NCBI RefSeq assembly: GCF_031679605.1
Contig: NZ_CP117522.1
Location: 6,014,001-6,078,000 of the forward strand
Length of the DNA: 64,000 bases
Source of the DNA: Streptomyces luomodiensis
Lineage (GTDB): Bacteria; Actinomycetota; Actinomycetes; Streptomycetales; Streptomycetaceae
Reading direction: 5' to 3'
The notes below the pieces were generated by a model. The model was not told where the DNA came from and did no database searches. It saw only the letters and a program-made list of their open reading frames with translations. Below, one piece after another: positions 35,836 through 45,400 of this stretch. Numbering within the stretch: position 1 is the first letter of the stretch; each line of letters opens with the position of its first letter. Both the position numbers and the translations under genes were made by a program.

Positions 35836-36333
35836 TCATGGCCTTACGGGCGGCGCGTCCGTAAGGGGCTTGGCGTAGCAGCGGCTGGTCTCCTCGAAGC
35901 GGTAGAGCCCGAACTTCGTCACCGGCGCGTAGCCGGACGAGGTGTAGAGCCCTATGGCCTCGGGCTGCTCGAGGCCGGTCTCGGCGACCATCCGCACCCG
36001 GCCAGCCTCCCGCGCGCTCTCCTCCAGCGCCGCCAGGATCCGCCGGGCCAGCCCCCGCCCGCGTGCCGCGCGCACCACGAACATCCGCTTGATCTCGGCG
36101 TCCCCGTCCTCGTAGCCCTCCTCGCCGCGCTCCTGGCTGCGCCAGCCGCCGCTCGCGACCGGGGTGCCGTCCGTGTCGTAGGCGAGGAGGTAGAGACCGT
36201 GCGGCGGGGCGAAGTGGGCCGCGTCCATGGGCGTCGCATCGCCCTCGCCGTAGCGCACGACGTACTCCGCCTGCACTTCCTCGTCGAGTTTGAGGGCGTC
36301 GGGGTGGTCATAGGGAATAGGTCGGATATTCAT
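35836..36333 (-). CDS. GNAT family N-acetyltransferase
   Basis: A 165-residue acetyltransferase. The acetyl-CoA-binding motif A is IKRMFVVRAARGRGLARRIL (R-x-x-R/G-x-G/A), followed by ESAREAGRVRMVAETGLEQ and YTSSGYAPV. Length and layout fit small-molecule or amino-acid GNATs. ATG 36333 lies only 36 bp from exonuclease III on the other strand, so the promoters overlap and the transcripts may be leaderless. Confidence 0.88.
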   Translation of the reverse strand: MNIRPIPYDHPDALKLDEEVQAEYVVRYGEGDATPMDAAHFAPPHGLYLLAYDTDGTPVASGGWRSQERGEEGYEDGDAEIKRMFVVRAARGRGLARRILAALEESAREAGRVRMVAETGLEQPEAIGLYTSSGYAPVTKFGLYRFEETSRCYAKPLTDAPPVRP

Positions 36334-36396
36334 GCGACGGATCGTACTTCTATGCGGTAGGGGAGGCGCGTGGTTTTTGTGGCGTATCGTGCCGGG

Positions 36397-37200
36397 GTGC
36401 TCACCGTGACAAGCGTGAATGTAAACGGGCTGCGCGCCGCCGCCAAGAAGGGCTTCGTGTCCTGGCTGGACGGTACCGCGGCCGATGTGGTGTGCCTCCA
36501 GGAGGTACGTGCCGAACCCAAGGAGCTGCCCGAGGCGGTCCGCGAGCCCGATGGCTGGCATGTGGTGCACGCCCCCGCGGCAGCCAAGGGCCGGGCCGGG
36601 GTGTCGGTGTACGCCCGGCGCGAGCTGGAGGGCGTCCGAGTCGGCTTCGGGTCGTCCGAGTTCGACGGCAGCGGCCGCTATGTGGAGGTCGATCTGCCCG
36701 GCGTGACCGTCGGCAGCCTGTACCTCCCCTCGGGTGAGGTCGGCACGGACCGCCAGGACGAGAAGGAGCGCTTCATGGCGGAGTTCCTTCCGTATCTGAA
36801 GGAGCTGCGCGAGCGGGCGGCGGCCGGTGGGCGCGAGGCGCTGGTGTGCGGCGACTGGAACATCGCCCACCAGGAGGCCGACCTCAAGAACTGGAAGGCC
36901 AACCAGAAGAAGTCCGGCTTCCTGCCGGAGGAGCGGGCCTGGCTGACCCGTGTCTTCGAGGAGGCGGCGTACGTGGACGTGGTGCGCGCCCTGCACCCGG
37001 ACGTCGCCGGTCCGTATTCGTGGTGGTCCTACCGCGGCCGGGCCTTCGACAACGACGCGGGCTGGCGGATCGACTACCAGATCGCCACCCCCGGGCTCGC
37101 CGGGCGCGCGGTCAAGGCGGTCGTGGAGCGGGCCGCCGCCTACGACCAGCGGTGGAGCGACCACGCCCCGGTGACGGTGGTCTACGGCCCGGCGCACTGA
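36397..37200 (+). CDS. xthA: Exodeoxyribonuclease III
   Basis: A 267-residue AP endonuclease/3'-5' exonuclease of base-excision repair. It opens with LTVTSVNVNGLRAAAKKG, and shows CLQEVRAEPKEL (metal-binding Glu), GDWNIAHQEADLKN (Asp-Asn) and WRIDYQIATP with SDHAPV (Asp-His). GTG 36397 fits homologues; GTG 36370, preceded by GGGAGG at only 3 nt, is the alternative. Confidence 0.92.
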   Translation: MLTVTSVNVNGLRAAAKKGFVSWLDGTAADVVCLQEVRAEPKELPEAVREPDGWHVVHAPAAAKGRAGVSVYARRELEGVRVGFGSSEFDGSGRYVEVDLPGVTVGSLYLPSGEVGTDRQDEKERFMAEFLPYLKELRERAAAGGREALVCGDWNIAHQEADLKNWKANQKKSGFLPEERAWLTRVFEEAAYVDVVRALHPDVAGPYSWWSYRGRAFDNDAGWRIDYQIATPGLAGRAVKAVVERAAAYDQRWSDHAPVTVVYGPAH

Positions 37201-37232
37201 GCACTGGGGCCGGGTTCTTCGCCTCCGTGCGC

Positions 37233-37973
37233 TCACTGACGCCCGGAGGCGCCCCCGCGCGGCTCGCCGCCCAGGTCCGCGAGCATCCGGCGGTTCAGGG
37301 CCATGGTCAGCTCGGCGTCCACCGCGCTGGTGGCCAGCGGCCGCAGTCGCTCCACTGTCTCGCCGGCGTCCTCGCCGCGCTCCAGGGCGTCCGGCAGCAC
37401 GTGGTCGCGCAGGAGTGTGACGTAGATCTCGGCGATCGCTTCGACGTGTGCGCGCATCTCGCGCGCCGCCGTGAGGACGGCGGCCAGGGGGATGCCCTGC
37501 TCGACCAGGGTGTGTGAGACGTCCAGCAGGCGGCGGCTGAGGTGGACGATCTCGTCGCCGTCGGCGGCCAGATATCCGAGGTCGAGCGAGGTGATGAGGT
37601 TTTCCGGGGTGACCTGGCCCTCGAAGTAGTCCGCGAGCGCCTCGGGGGCGAGCCGGACCGGGGTCTCCGCGGGCCAGGAGGGCTCGGCGCCGGGCAGGCC
37701 GAGCAGCTCGCCGACATCGCGGCGGCCGCTTTCGAAGGCGGCGAGCAACTCGGCGATGCCACCGAGGGTGTGGCCGCGCTCCAGCAGTGCCGCGATGGTC
37801 CGCAGCCGGGCCAGATGGTGGTCGTTGTACCAGGCGATCCGGCCCTCGCGGCGCGGGGGCGGGATCAGCTTGCGCTCCCGGTAGAAGCGCAGGGTGCGCA
37901 CGGTGATCCCGGCCTTCTCGGCCAGTTCCGCCATGCGGTACTCGCGTACCTCGTCCGCTTCGCTCTTCGCCAC
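37233..37973 (-). CDS. MerR family transcriptional regulator
   Basis: A 246-residue regulator. The winged HTH occupies residues 12-80 (YRMAELAEKAGITVRTLRFY, RERKLIPPPRREGRIAWYND), followed by the dimer helix and a long C-terminal helical domain with no metal-binding Cys, so an organic ligand is likely. It is divergent from the Baeyer-Villiger operon, and the inverted repeat at 38071-38090 lies in the shared gap. Control of that operon is inferred. Confidence 0.9.
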   Translation of the reverse strand: MAKSEADEVREYRMAELAEKAGITVRTLRFYRERKLIPPPRREGRIAWYNDHHLARLRTIAALLERGHTLGGIAELLAAFESGRRDVGELLGLPGAEPSWPAETPVRLAPEALADYFEGQVTPENLITSLDLGYLAADGDEIVHLSRRLLDVSHTLVEQGIPLAAVLTAAREMRAHVEAIAEIYVTLLRDHVLPDALERGEDAGETVERLRPLATSAVDAELTMALNRRMLADLGGEPRGGASGRQ

Positions 37974-38070
37974 GAGGGAAGCCTATGCCGCGGCCCTCGG
38001 GTGCGACCGTCGGCAACTTCTTTGTCCACAGCCCCTACCGCTGGGTAGATCCCTGTCCTACGCTCCCATT

Positions 38071-38090
38071 GTGCCAGTGATTGCTGGCAC
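38071..38090. promoter_or_regulatory. Perfect inverted repeat, probable operator of the BVMO operon
   Basis: GTGCCAG-TGATTG-CTGGCAC, perfect 7-bp arms and a 6-nt spacer, total 20 bp, in the gap between the MerR gene and the monooxygenase. The size fits a MerR dimer site spanning a promoter spacer. Confidence 0.6.
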
Positions 38091-38122
38091 GGTCGTTTCG
38101 AGCGTTCATGGGAGGCGGCGGC

Positions 38123-39703
38123 ATGGCTGGGCTGACGCGTGAGCATGTACGGGTGGCGGTGATCGGAGCCGGTTTCGGCGGGCTGGGAGCGGCGGTGCGC
38201 CTGCGCCGCGCGGGCATTACCGACTTCGTGGTCCTGGAGCGGGCGGACGCGGTCGGCGGGGCCTGGCGGGACAACACCTATCCGGGCTGCGCCTGCGACG
38301 TCCCGTCCCATCTGTACTCCTTCTCCTTCGCGCCCAACCCCGACTGGCCCCGGAACTTCTCCGGCCAGCCGCATATCCGGGCGTATCTGGAGCGGGTCGC
38401 CGACACCTTCGGGCTGCGGCCGCACCTGCGCTTCGGCGCCGAGGTGCGGTCCATGCGCTGGGACGCCGAGGCGGTCCACTGGGAGGTGGACACGGCGCGG
38501 GGCTCGCTGACCGCCGACGTCGTGGTCAGCGCCACCGGTCCGCTCGCCGATCCCCGGACCCCGGACATCCCGGGGCTCGACGGCTTCCCCGGCGCCGTCT
38601 TCCACTCCGCGCGCTGGGACCACACCGTCGATCTGCGCGGCAAGCGCGTGGCGATGATCGGCACCGGTGCCTCGGCCATCCAGATCGTCCCCGCCATCGC
38701 ACGCGAGGTCGGCCGGCTCACCCTGTTCCAGCGCACCCCGGCCTGGGTGCTGCCGCGGATGGACCGCCGGATCAGCGGCGTCGAGCGCTGGCTGCACACG
38801 AAGATTCCGGCCACCCGGGCGCTGCGCCGCGGGGTGCTGTGGGGCATCCGGGAGTTGCAGGTGGGGGCCTTCACCAAGCGGCCGGGCGAGATGCGGTTCG
38901 TCGAGCGGCTGGCCGCCGCCCATATGCGACGGGCCGTCAAGGACCCCGCGCTGAGGGCGGCGCTGACCCCCGACTACCGCATCGGCTGCAAGCGCATCCT
39001 GCTCTCCAACGACTACTATCCGGCGCTCGCCCAGCCGCATGTGGACGTGGTCCCGGCCGGGCTGAAAGAGGTGCGCGGCACCACCCTCGTCGGCGCCGAC
39101 GGCACCGAGGCCGAGGCCGATGTGATCATCTTCGGCACCGGCTTCCATGTGACCGACCTCCCCATAGCCCACCGGGTGACCGGGGCGCGCGGCACCACGC
39201 TCGCGGAGGAGTGGAAGGACGGGATGGAGGCGCTGCGCGGCACCAGCGCGGCGGGCTTCCCCAACTTCCTGACCATCATCGGGCCCAACACCGGCCTCGG
39301 GAACAGCTCGATGATCCTCGTCATCGAGGCGCAGCTGGCCTATATGGCCGACTATCTGCGCCAGTTGGACACCCTGGGCGGCAAGGTCGCGCTGGACGCC
39401 CGGCCGGACGCGGTGCGCGCCTACACCGACATGATCCAGGAACGGATGAAGCGCACGGTGTGGAACACCGGCGGCTGCGACAGCTGGTACCTCGACAACG
39501 GCCGGAACACCACCCTGTGGCCCGGGACGACCACCGAGCTGCGGAAGGTCACCCGGCGGGTGGACCTCGCCGAGTACACGCTGCTGCGGCCGCGCACCGG
39601 GCCGGTCAAGGCCACGGTGTCCACGGCCGGGTCCACGGCCGGGTCCACGGCCGCCGGGTCCACGGCCGAATCCACGGCCGGCGCGGGGAAGGGGGCGCGG
39701 TGA
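38123..39703 (+). CDS. Baeyer-Villiger-type flavin monooxygenase
   Basis: A 526-residue FAD/NADPH enzyme that inserts oxygen next to a ketone. It has the FAD Rossmann motif VIGAGFGGLGAAVRL (about residue 12), the NADPH motif MIGTGASAIQIVP (about 178), and between them the Baeyer-Villiger fingerprint FPGAVFHSARWD starting at residue 155 (FxGxxxHxxxW[P/D]). GTMFHVTDL-like FGTGFHVTDLP completes the class I pattern. The last 25 residues are a low-complexity Ser/Thr/Ala/Gly tail. ATG 38123 follows GGGAGG by 7 nt. It overlaps the hydrolase start by 4 bp. Confidence 0.92.
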   Translation: MAGLTREHVRVAVIGAGFGGLGAAVRLRRAGITDFVVLERADAVGGAWRDNTYPGCACDVPSHLYSFSFAPNPDWPRNFSGQPHIRAYLERVADTFGLRPHLRFGAEVRSMRWDAEAVHWEVDTARGSLTADVVVSATGPLADPRTPDIPGLDGFPGAVFHSARWDHTVDLRGKRVAMIGTGASAIQIVPAIAREVGRLTLFQRTPAWVLPRMDRRISGVERWLHTKIPATRALRRGVLWGIRELQVGAFTKRPGEMRFVERLAAAHMRRAVKDPALRAALTPDYRIGCKRILLSNDYYPALAQPHVDVVPAGLKEVRGTTLVGADGTEAEADVIIFGTGFHVTDLPIAHRVTGARGTTLAEEWKDGMEALRGTSAAGFPNFLTIIGPNTGLGNSSMILVIEAQLAYMADYLRQLDTLGGKVALDARPDAVRAYTDMIQERMKRTVWNTGGCDSWYLDNGRNTTLWPGTTTELRKVTRRVDLAEYTLLRPRTGPVKATVSTAGSTAGSTAAGSTAESTAGAGKGAR

Positions 39704-40833
39704 GGCGGCCTCCTGCCCTGCCCTTCGGGCCGTACACCCCGCCCGTCCCGGTGCGCGACCTGACGGTCGTCTCGGCCGACGGGAGCCGGCTCTACGCGGA
39801 GCTGCACGGGCCCGATGACGCTGACGCCCCGGCCGTCCTCCTCGCGCACGGCTGGACCTGCTCGACGGCCTTCTGGGCGCCGGTGGTGCGCGCCCTGTCC
39901 GCCGACCACCGGGTGATCGTCTACGACCAGCGCGGCCATGGCCGCAGCCCGGCCCCCGGCCCCGGCGGCTACAGCACCCACGCCCTGGCCGACGACCTGG
40001 TGGCGGTGCTGGAGGCGACCCTTCCGCCCGGTCGGCGGGCCGTTGTGGCGGGCCACTCCATGGGCGGGATGACGCTGATGGCCGCCGCCGACCGCCCTGG
40101 GCTGCGCGAGCGCGCGGCGGCCGCCGTGCTGTGCAGCACGGGCGCCGCACGGCTGGTGGACCGCTCGCGGGTGGTGCCGCTGCGCTCGCCACGGGCACGG
40201 GCGTGGGCGCACCGCGCGCTCCTCGGCTCACGCGCCCCTCTGGGCCCGGTCACCCCGCTCTCCAAGCGGCTGGTGCGGTACGCCACGATGGGCCCCGGTG
40301 CCGACCCCGTCACAGTGGACGTGTGCGCGCGCATCCTGCACGCCTGCCCCCGCGCCGTACGCGCCGGATGGGGCAGGGTCCTGCTCGACCTCGCACTGGA
40401 CGCGCGGATCGGCGAGCTGACCATGCCCACGGCCGTCATCGTCGGCACCGCCGACCGGCTCACCCCGCCCGAGCACGCCCACGCCCTCGCCGCCGGGCTG
40501 CCGCACTGCACCGGCCTCACCGAACTCCCGGGGCTCGGCCATATGACTCCGGTGGAGGACCCCGGGGCGGTGGCCGGGGTGATCCGCGCCCTGGCCGAGG
40601 AGTACGGGGGCGTAGGCGAACCCCGGGGGTGCGTGCCAGAACCCCGGGGGGATGCCCGCGAACCACGCAAGGACGCCCGCGAACCACGCAAGGACGCCCG
40701 CGAGCCCCGAGCGGATGCCTACGAGTCCCGCGCGGACGCCCGCGAGCCCCGCGGGGATGTCTACGAGTCCCGCCCCACGACAGCGACGGAAGCCGGTCAC
40801 CCGGCAGCGGAAGCGAAGGAGCAGACGACATGA
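39700..40833 (+). CDS. Alpha/beta hydrolase with a repetitive C-terminal tail
   Basis: A 377-residue esterase-like enzyme. Residues 40-290 form the alpha/beta fold with oxyanion HGWTCSTAFW, nucleophile elbow GHSMGGMT, acid in GTADRLTPPEH and His in LPGLGHMTP. Residues 305-360 are heptad-like repeats around REPRKDA and YESRADA, encoded by 21-bp DNA repeats. GTG 39700 overlaps the monooxygenase stop (GTGA). It probably opens the ester or lactone the monooxygenase makes. Confidence 0.88.
   Translation: MRRPPALPFGPYTPPVPVRDLTVVSADGSRLYAELHGPDDADAPAVLLAHGWTCSTAFWAPVVRALSADHRVIVYDQRGHGRSPAPGPGGYSTHALADDLVAVLEATLPPGRRAVVAGHSMGGMTLMAAADRPGLRERAAAAVLCSTGAARLVDRSRVVPLRSPRARAWAHRALLGSRAPLGPVTPLSKRLVRYATMGPGADPVTVDVCARILHACPRAVRAGWGRVLLDLALDARIGELTMPTAVIVGTADRLTPPEHAHALAAGLPHCTGLTELPGLGHMTPVEDPGAVAGVIRALAEEYGGVGEPRGCVPEPRGDAREPRKDAREPRKDAREPRADAYESRADAREPRGDVYESRPTTATEAGHPAAEAKEQTT
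40617..40775 (+). repeat. 21-bp tandem repeats in the hydrolase 3' end
   Basis: About seven copies of a 21-bp unit related to GAACCACGCAAGGACGCCCGC keep the reading frame and encode seven-residue charged repeats. Two adjacent copies are identical, pointing to recent slippage. Confidence 0.8.
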
Positions 40834-41735
40834 GCGTGCGCAGAAGCCTTCAGGGCCAGGTCGTGGTGGTGACGGGGGCGGCGCGGGGGGTCGGCGCACT
40901 GCTCGCCCGCAAGCTCTCCGCCCGTGGCGCCAAGGTCGCCCTGGTGGGCCTGGAGCCCGATGAGCTCAAGCGGGTCTCGGAGGGGCTGCCGACCGACTCC
41001 GCCCACTGGTACGCCGATGTCACCGACGCCGAAGCGATGGCGCGGGTGGCGCGGGAGGTCGTGGAGCGGTTCGGCGCGGTGGACATCGTCTGCGCCAACG
41101 CGGGCGTGGCCCAGGGCGGTCCGTTCCTCGACTCCGACGAGACGACCTGGCGGCGGGTGATCGAGGTCAATCTGCTGGGCAGCGTCACCACGGCCCGCGC
41201 CTTCCTGCCCGCGCTGACCGCCAGCCGCGGCTATCTGCTCCAGATCGCCTCGCTCGCCGCGATCACGCCCGCGCCCATGATGACGGCGTACTGCGCGTCC
41301 AAGTCCGGGGTCGAGGCGTTCGCCCACAGTCTGCGGGCCGAGGTGGGTCACCGTGGGGTGCGGGTCGGCGTGGGCTATCTGAGCTGGACGGACACCGACA
41401 TGGTGCGCGGCGCCGACCAGGACGAGGTGATGCGGGAGCTGCGGCAGCGGCTGCCCTGGCCCGCGGGCCGCACCTATCCGCTGGGCCCGGCGGTGGACCG
41501 GCTGGTGGCAGGCATCGAGCGGCGGTCGGCGCATGTGTACGCGCAGTGGTGGCTGCGCGGTATGCAGTCGGTGCGCGGCTATATGCCCGCGTTCATCCAC
41601 GCCATGGGGCGGCGCGAGATGCGCCGCGCCGAGCCGCGGCTGGCGGCCACCCGGGAGGCGCGGGGCGGCCTGGTGGGGGAGGGCGGTGCGGCGGACGAGA
41701 AGGCGCGCGCGGTGGGCACGGAGGGTCACCCGTAA
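40830..41735 (+). CDS. SDR family oxidoreductase
   Basis: A 301-residue short-chain dehydrogenase. It has TGAARGVGALLA (NADP binding), CANAGVAQGG, the Ser in LQIASLAA, and YCASKSGVEA with catalytic Tyr and Lys near residue 155. The 50-residue C-terminal extension is basic and helical, a feature of membrane-loving SDRs. ATGA overlap with the hydrolase makes it the third gene of the operon; it could form or remove the ketone handled by the monooxygenase. Confidence 0.88.
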   Translation: MSVRRSLQGQVVVVTGAARGVGALLARKLSARGAKVALVGLEPDELKRVSEGLPTDSAHWYADVTDAEAMARVAREVVERFGAVDIVCANAGVAQGGPFLDSDETTWRRVIEVNLLGSVTTARAFLPALTASRGYLLQIASLAAITPAPMMTAYCASKSGVEAFAHSLRAEVGHRGVRVGVGYLSWTDTDMVRGADQDEVMRELRQRLPWPAGRTYPLGPAVDRLVAGIERRSAHVYAQWWLRGMQSVRGYMPAFIHAMGRREMRRAEPRLAATREARGGLVGEGGAADEKARAVGTEGHP

Positions 41736-41887
41736 CGCTCCGTCAACCGTTCTGACCTGCGCTTTCTTCGCTCCCTGCGATCCGGGGCGCATCCGGGCCG
41801 CATCCGGAATGCGCCCGGAATGCGGAGGAAGTCGGCTCGTGTCACTCTTGTCGGGCCCGACGCCATTCACCCGATGAGGAGTGACAC

Positions 41888-42166
41888 ATGGGCACCAAGG
41901 ACCAGTCCAACGAGAAGGCTCAGCAGGCCAAGCGGAAACCGCAGGGCGAGCGGAGCCAGGAGCCGCGGCGCGGCCGGCAGTCCGGTGAGCGCATGCAGCG
42001 CGTGCAGGAGCGGCCCCGCCCGGAGCCGGGGCAGGAGCAGCGCCGTGGCCGGCAGGAGGGGCCGGAGGCCCGGGGACAGGCCCAGCGGATGAGCCGTGAG
42101 CGTGAGAGCCGGCAGCCGGGCATGGGCGACGAGATGGGGGACCAGGAGCCGTTCGAGGAGATGTGA
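41888..42166 (+). CDS. Small charged low-complexity protein
   Basis: A 92-residue protein rich in Gln, Arg, Glu and Pro (QQAKRKPQGERSQEPRRGRQ and so on), with no hydrophobic core, so probably disordered. ATG 41888 follows GAGGAGTGACAC. It lies 150 bp after the SDR operon and convergent with the tricorn gene. I do not recognise it; similar short Streptomyces proteins are often sporulation-phase, but nothing here shows that. Confidence 0.55.
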   Translation: MGTKDQSNEKAQQAKRKPQGERSQEPRRGRQSGERMQRVQERPRPEPGQEQRRGRQEGPEARGQAQRMSRERESRQPGMGDEMGDQEPFEEM

Positions 42167-42255
42167 CGCAACAGGGCGGGAGGGGTGCATCCCCATGGGC
42201 GGCCATGGGGATGCGTCCCTGCGCCTGCGTCCCGCACCGTGCGTCCGCGCAACGC

Positions 42256-42420
42256 CTATCGCGCTTTTTTCTTTCCCTGCGCCTCTTTCTTTCCCCGTGT
42301 CTCTTTCTTTCCCGGTGTCTCTTTCTTTGCCGGTGGCTCCTGGCGTGCCTTCTTCCCTTGCGTCTCCTGTCGCGTTTTCTTCCCCCGCGTCGTCCGCGTT
42401 CCCTTCTTCCCCTTGCGCGG
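42256..42420 (-). repeat. 18-bp repeats coding the tricorn Lys-rich tail
   Basis: Units related to TCTCTTTCTTTCCCGGTG recur on the plus strand and, read on the minus strand, give GKKETxG-like repeats at the protein C-terminus. The tract is unusually pyrimidine-rich for this genome. Confidence 0.7.
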
Positions 42421-45400
42421 CGGCAGTTCGGGCCGGCGCAGATCGGGGACGTCCGCGTAGTCCGGCGGGGCCGCGGCCGGATGCCGTTCCAGCAGGTCGA
42501 GCGCGGTGCGGACGGCGACCCCCAGCTGTGGATGGCGGCCCTCCGCCCAGTCCACGGGGGAGCGCGGTGCCTCGATGTCCGGCTCCACACCGTAGTTCTC
42601 CACGCCCCAGCCGTATGCGTCGAACCACGCGGCGTTCATCGGCACCGTGATCGATGTGCCGTCGCCCAGGCGGTGACGGCCGGTCATCCCGACCACCCCG
42701 CCCCAGGTGCGCAGCCCCACCACCGGTCCGATGCCCTGGATCTTGAAGGCCGCGGTGATCATGTCGCCGTCGGAGGAGGTCGCCTCGTCGGCGACCGCGA
42801 CGATCGGCCCGCGCGGGGCGGTGCTGGAGTACGACACGGGCTGGGCGTTGCGGGTGAGGTCCCAGCCCATGACCTTGCGGGTGAGCTTCTCGACCACCAG
42901 CTCGCTGATGTTGCCGCCCGCGTTGCCCCGGACGTCCACGATCAGCGCGGGCAGGGACATCTCGCGGCGCAGATCGCGGTTGAACTGCGCCCAGCCCGAG
43001 CCGCCCATATCGGGGATGTGCAGGTAGCCGCAGCGCCCGTCGCTCAGCTCCCGCACCACGGCCCGGCGCTGGGCGACCCAGTCCTGGTAGCGCAGCGGCC
43101 GGTCGTCGATCAGCGGGGAGACCGCGACCCGGCGCGGCGGCCCCTCGCCGTCCGGCGGCTCGAAGGTCAGCTCCACCGTCGTGCCGCCCGCCGCCGTCAG
43201 CAGCGGATACGGACCGGCCACCGGGTCCACCGGGCGCCCGTCGACATGGGTGAGGACGGCGCCGTCCCGGATGCCCAGACCGGCCAGCGGCGAGCGGGCC
43301 CGGGAGTCGGAGGACTCACCGGGCAGGATGCGGGCCACCGCCCACCGGCCGTCCTTGGTGCGGGTGAGGTTGGCGCCGAGCAGTCCGATGGGGCGCTGGT
43401 AGTGGGCCGGGCCCTCGTTGCGGCGCGCGGCGCTGACGTAGGCGTGCGAGGTGCCCAGCTCACCGAGGGTTTCGCGGAGCAGGTCGGCGAACTCGTCGGG
43501 CGAGGCGACCCGTTCGACCAGGGGCCGGTACTGGTCGAGCACCCCGTCCCAGTCGACACCGCACATCCCCGGGTCCCAGTAGTAGTGGCGGGTGATGCGC
43601 CCGGCCTCGGCGTATGCCTGCCGCCACTCGGCCGCCGGATCGACGGTGTGCTGGATCCGCCGCATGTCGATGTGGACCGTGGAGTCGCTGTCGGGGGTGT
43701 CGGTCGCGGGCACCGCGCGCAGATCGCCGTCGTCGTAGACCACCAGCCGGGTGCCGTCGCCGCTGACCGCGAACCAGTCCAGCTCACTGGTGAGTTCGGT
43801 CCGCTTGGCCTTCGCCAGGTCGAAGTGTTCCAGGGTGGGGCGGCCCGAGGTCTCGGCCGGGTTGGCGAACGTCTCGCCGAGCGCGCCGGAGATGGGCCAG
43901 CGCAGCCACACCAGCCCGCCGCCGCTGACCGGGTACAGCGAGGAGTACTTGGAGGCGGCCACCGGGAAGGCGGTCACCCGGCTGGCCAGCCCCTCCACCT
44001 CGACGGTCACGGTGCCGTCGCCGTCGCCCCCGCTGTCGTCCGGGTCCAGCCCGCCCGCCGCCGGGCGCCCCTCGGGGGACAGCGCGAAGGGCGAGGGGGT
44101 CGCGGAGGACAGCGGGACCAGGTGGGGGCGGCAGCCCAGCGGGAAGGAGAGGTCCCCGGTGTGCACGTCGTAGACCGGGTCGAAGCCGCGCCAGGAGAGG
44201 AAGGCGAGATAGCGGCCGTCGCTGGTGAAGACCGGCTCCTCGTCCTCGAACCGCCCACTGGTCACATCGACCACGGTCCGGTCGGCCAGCCGCGCGATCT
44301 TGATCGAGCGCAGGGTGCGGCCTATCCCGGGGTGGGACCAGGCGAGCCACCCCGAGTCGGGGGAGAAGGCGAGGTCGCCGACCGGGCCGTTGTCGGACCG
44401 GATCAGCTCGGTGACCTCGCCGTCCCCGTCGGGAGAGGTGTCCACCAGCAGCAGCCGCCCGTCGTGGGCGGCGACCGCGAGCCGGTCGCCGTCGGGGGAG
44501 GGCTCCAGTTCGTGCACCCGTCCGAGCCGTCCGGCGGCCAGCCGGCGCGGTTCACCGGGACCGCTGGCCCGGGGCAGCTGCGCGATCTCGATGGCGTCCT
44601 CGCCCTCCGCGTCGGTGAGGTAGGCGACCCGGCCGGTCGAACCCAGCATCACGGGCCGCCGCACCCGGACGCCCGGGGTGTCGGCGAGGGTGCGGGCGGG
44701 GCCGTCGCGGTGGGTGAGCCAGTAGAGGCTGCCGCGGACGCACACCGCGCTCGCCCGGCCCGTGGTGTCCACCGACAGCGAGTCGATGTGCGAGGCGGCC
44801 GGCACCTGGTAGGGCCGCCGCCCGGTGCGCGCCCCGCCGAGCCGTACGTCCAGCTTGCGCGGCCGGCCGTCCGGGCTGAGGTCGTCGACCAGCCACAGCT
44901 CGCCCGCGCACTGGTAGACGACGCGCGAGCCGTCGGTCGAGGCGTGCCGGGCGTAGAAGTCGGCGTGGTCGGTGTGGCGGCGCAGATCGGTGCCGTCGGG
45001 CAGACAGGAGTAGAGGTTGCCGATCCCCTCGTGGTCGGAGAGGAAGGCGATCCGGCCGCCGACGAACATCGCCGCTTCCAGATGGCCGTTCAGCTCCTCC
45101 ACGAGCCGGGTGCCGTGCAGCCACAGTCGGCCCGTCGCACCGCCCCGGTAGCGCTTCCAGGTGGCGGGCTCGTGCGGGGGTTTGCCGGTCAGCAGCAGGG
45201 TGCGGCGCTCACCGTCGAGGTCGGCCACCGCGATGTCGGCCACCGGCCCCCAGGGCAGCCGCCCGCCGGGGCTGCCGTCGGTGGGCAGGCTGTACGCCCA
45301 GGAGAAGTGCGAGAACGGCTGCTCATGGGAGGAGACGGCGAGGATCTGCGAGACGCCGTCGCCATCCGGCGGGGTCCAGCCGCAGACCTGGGCGTCCGTG

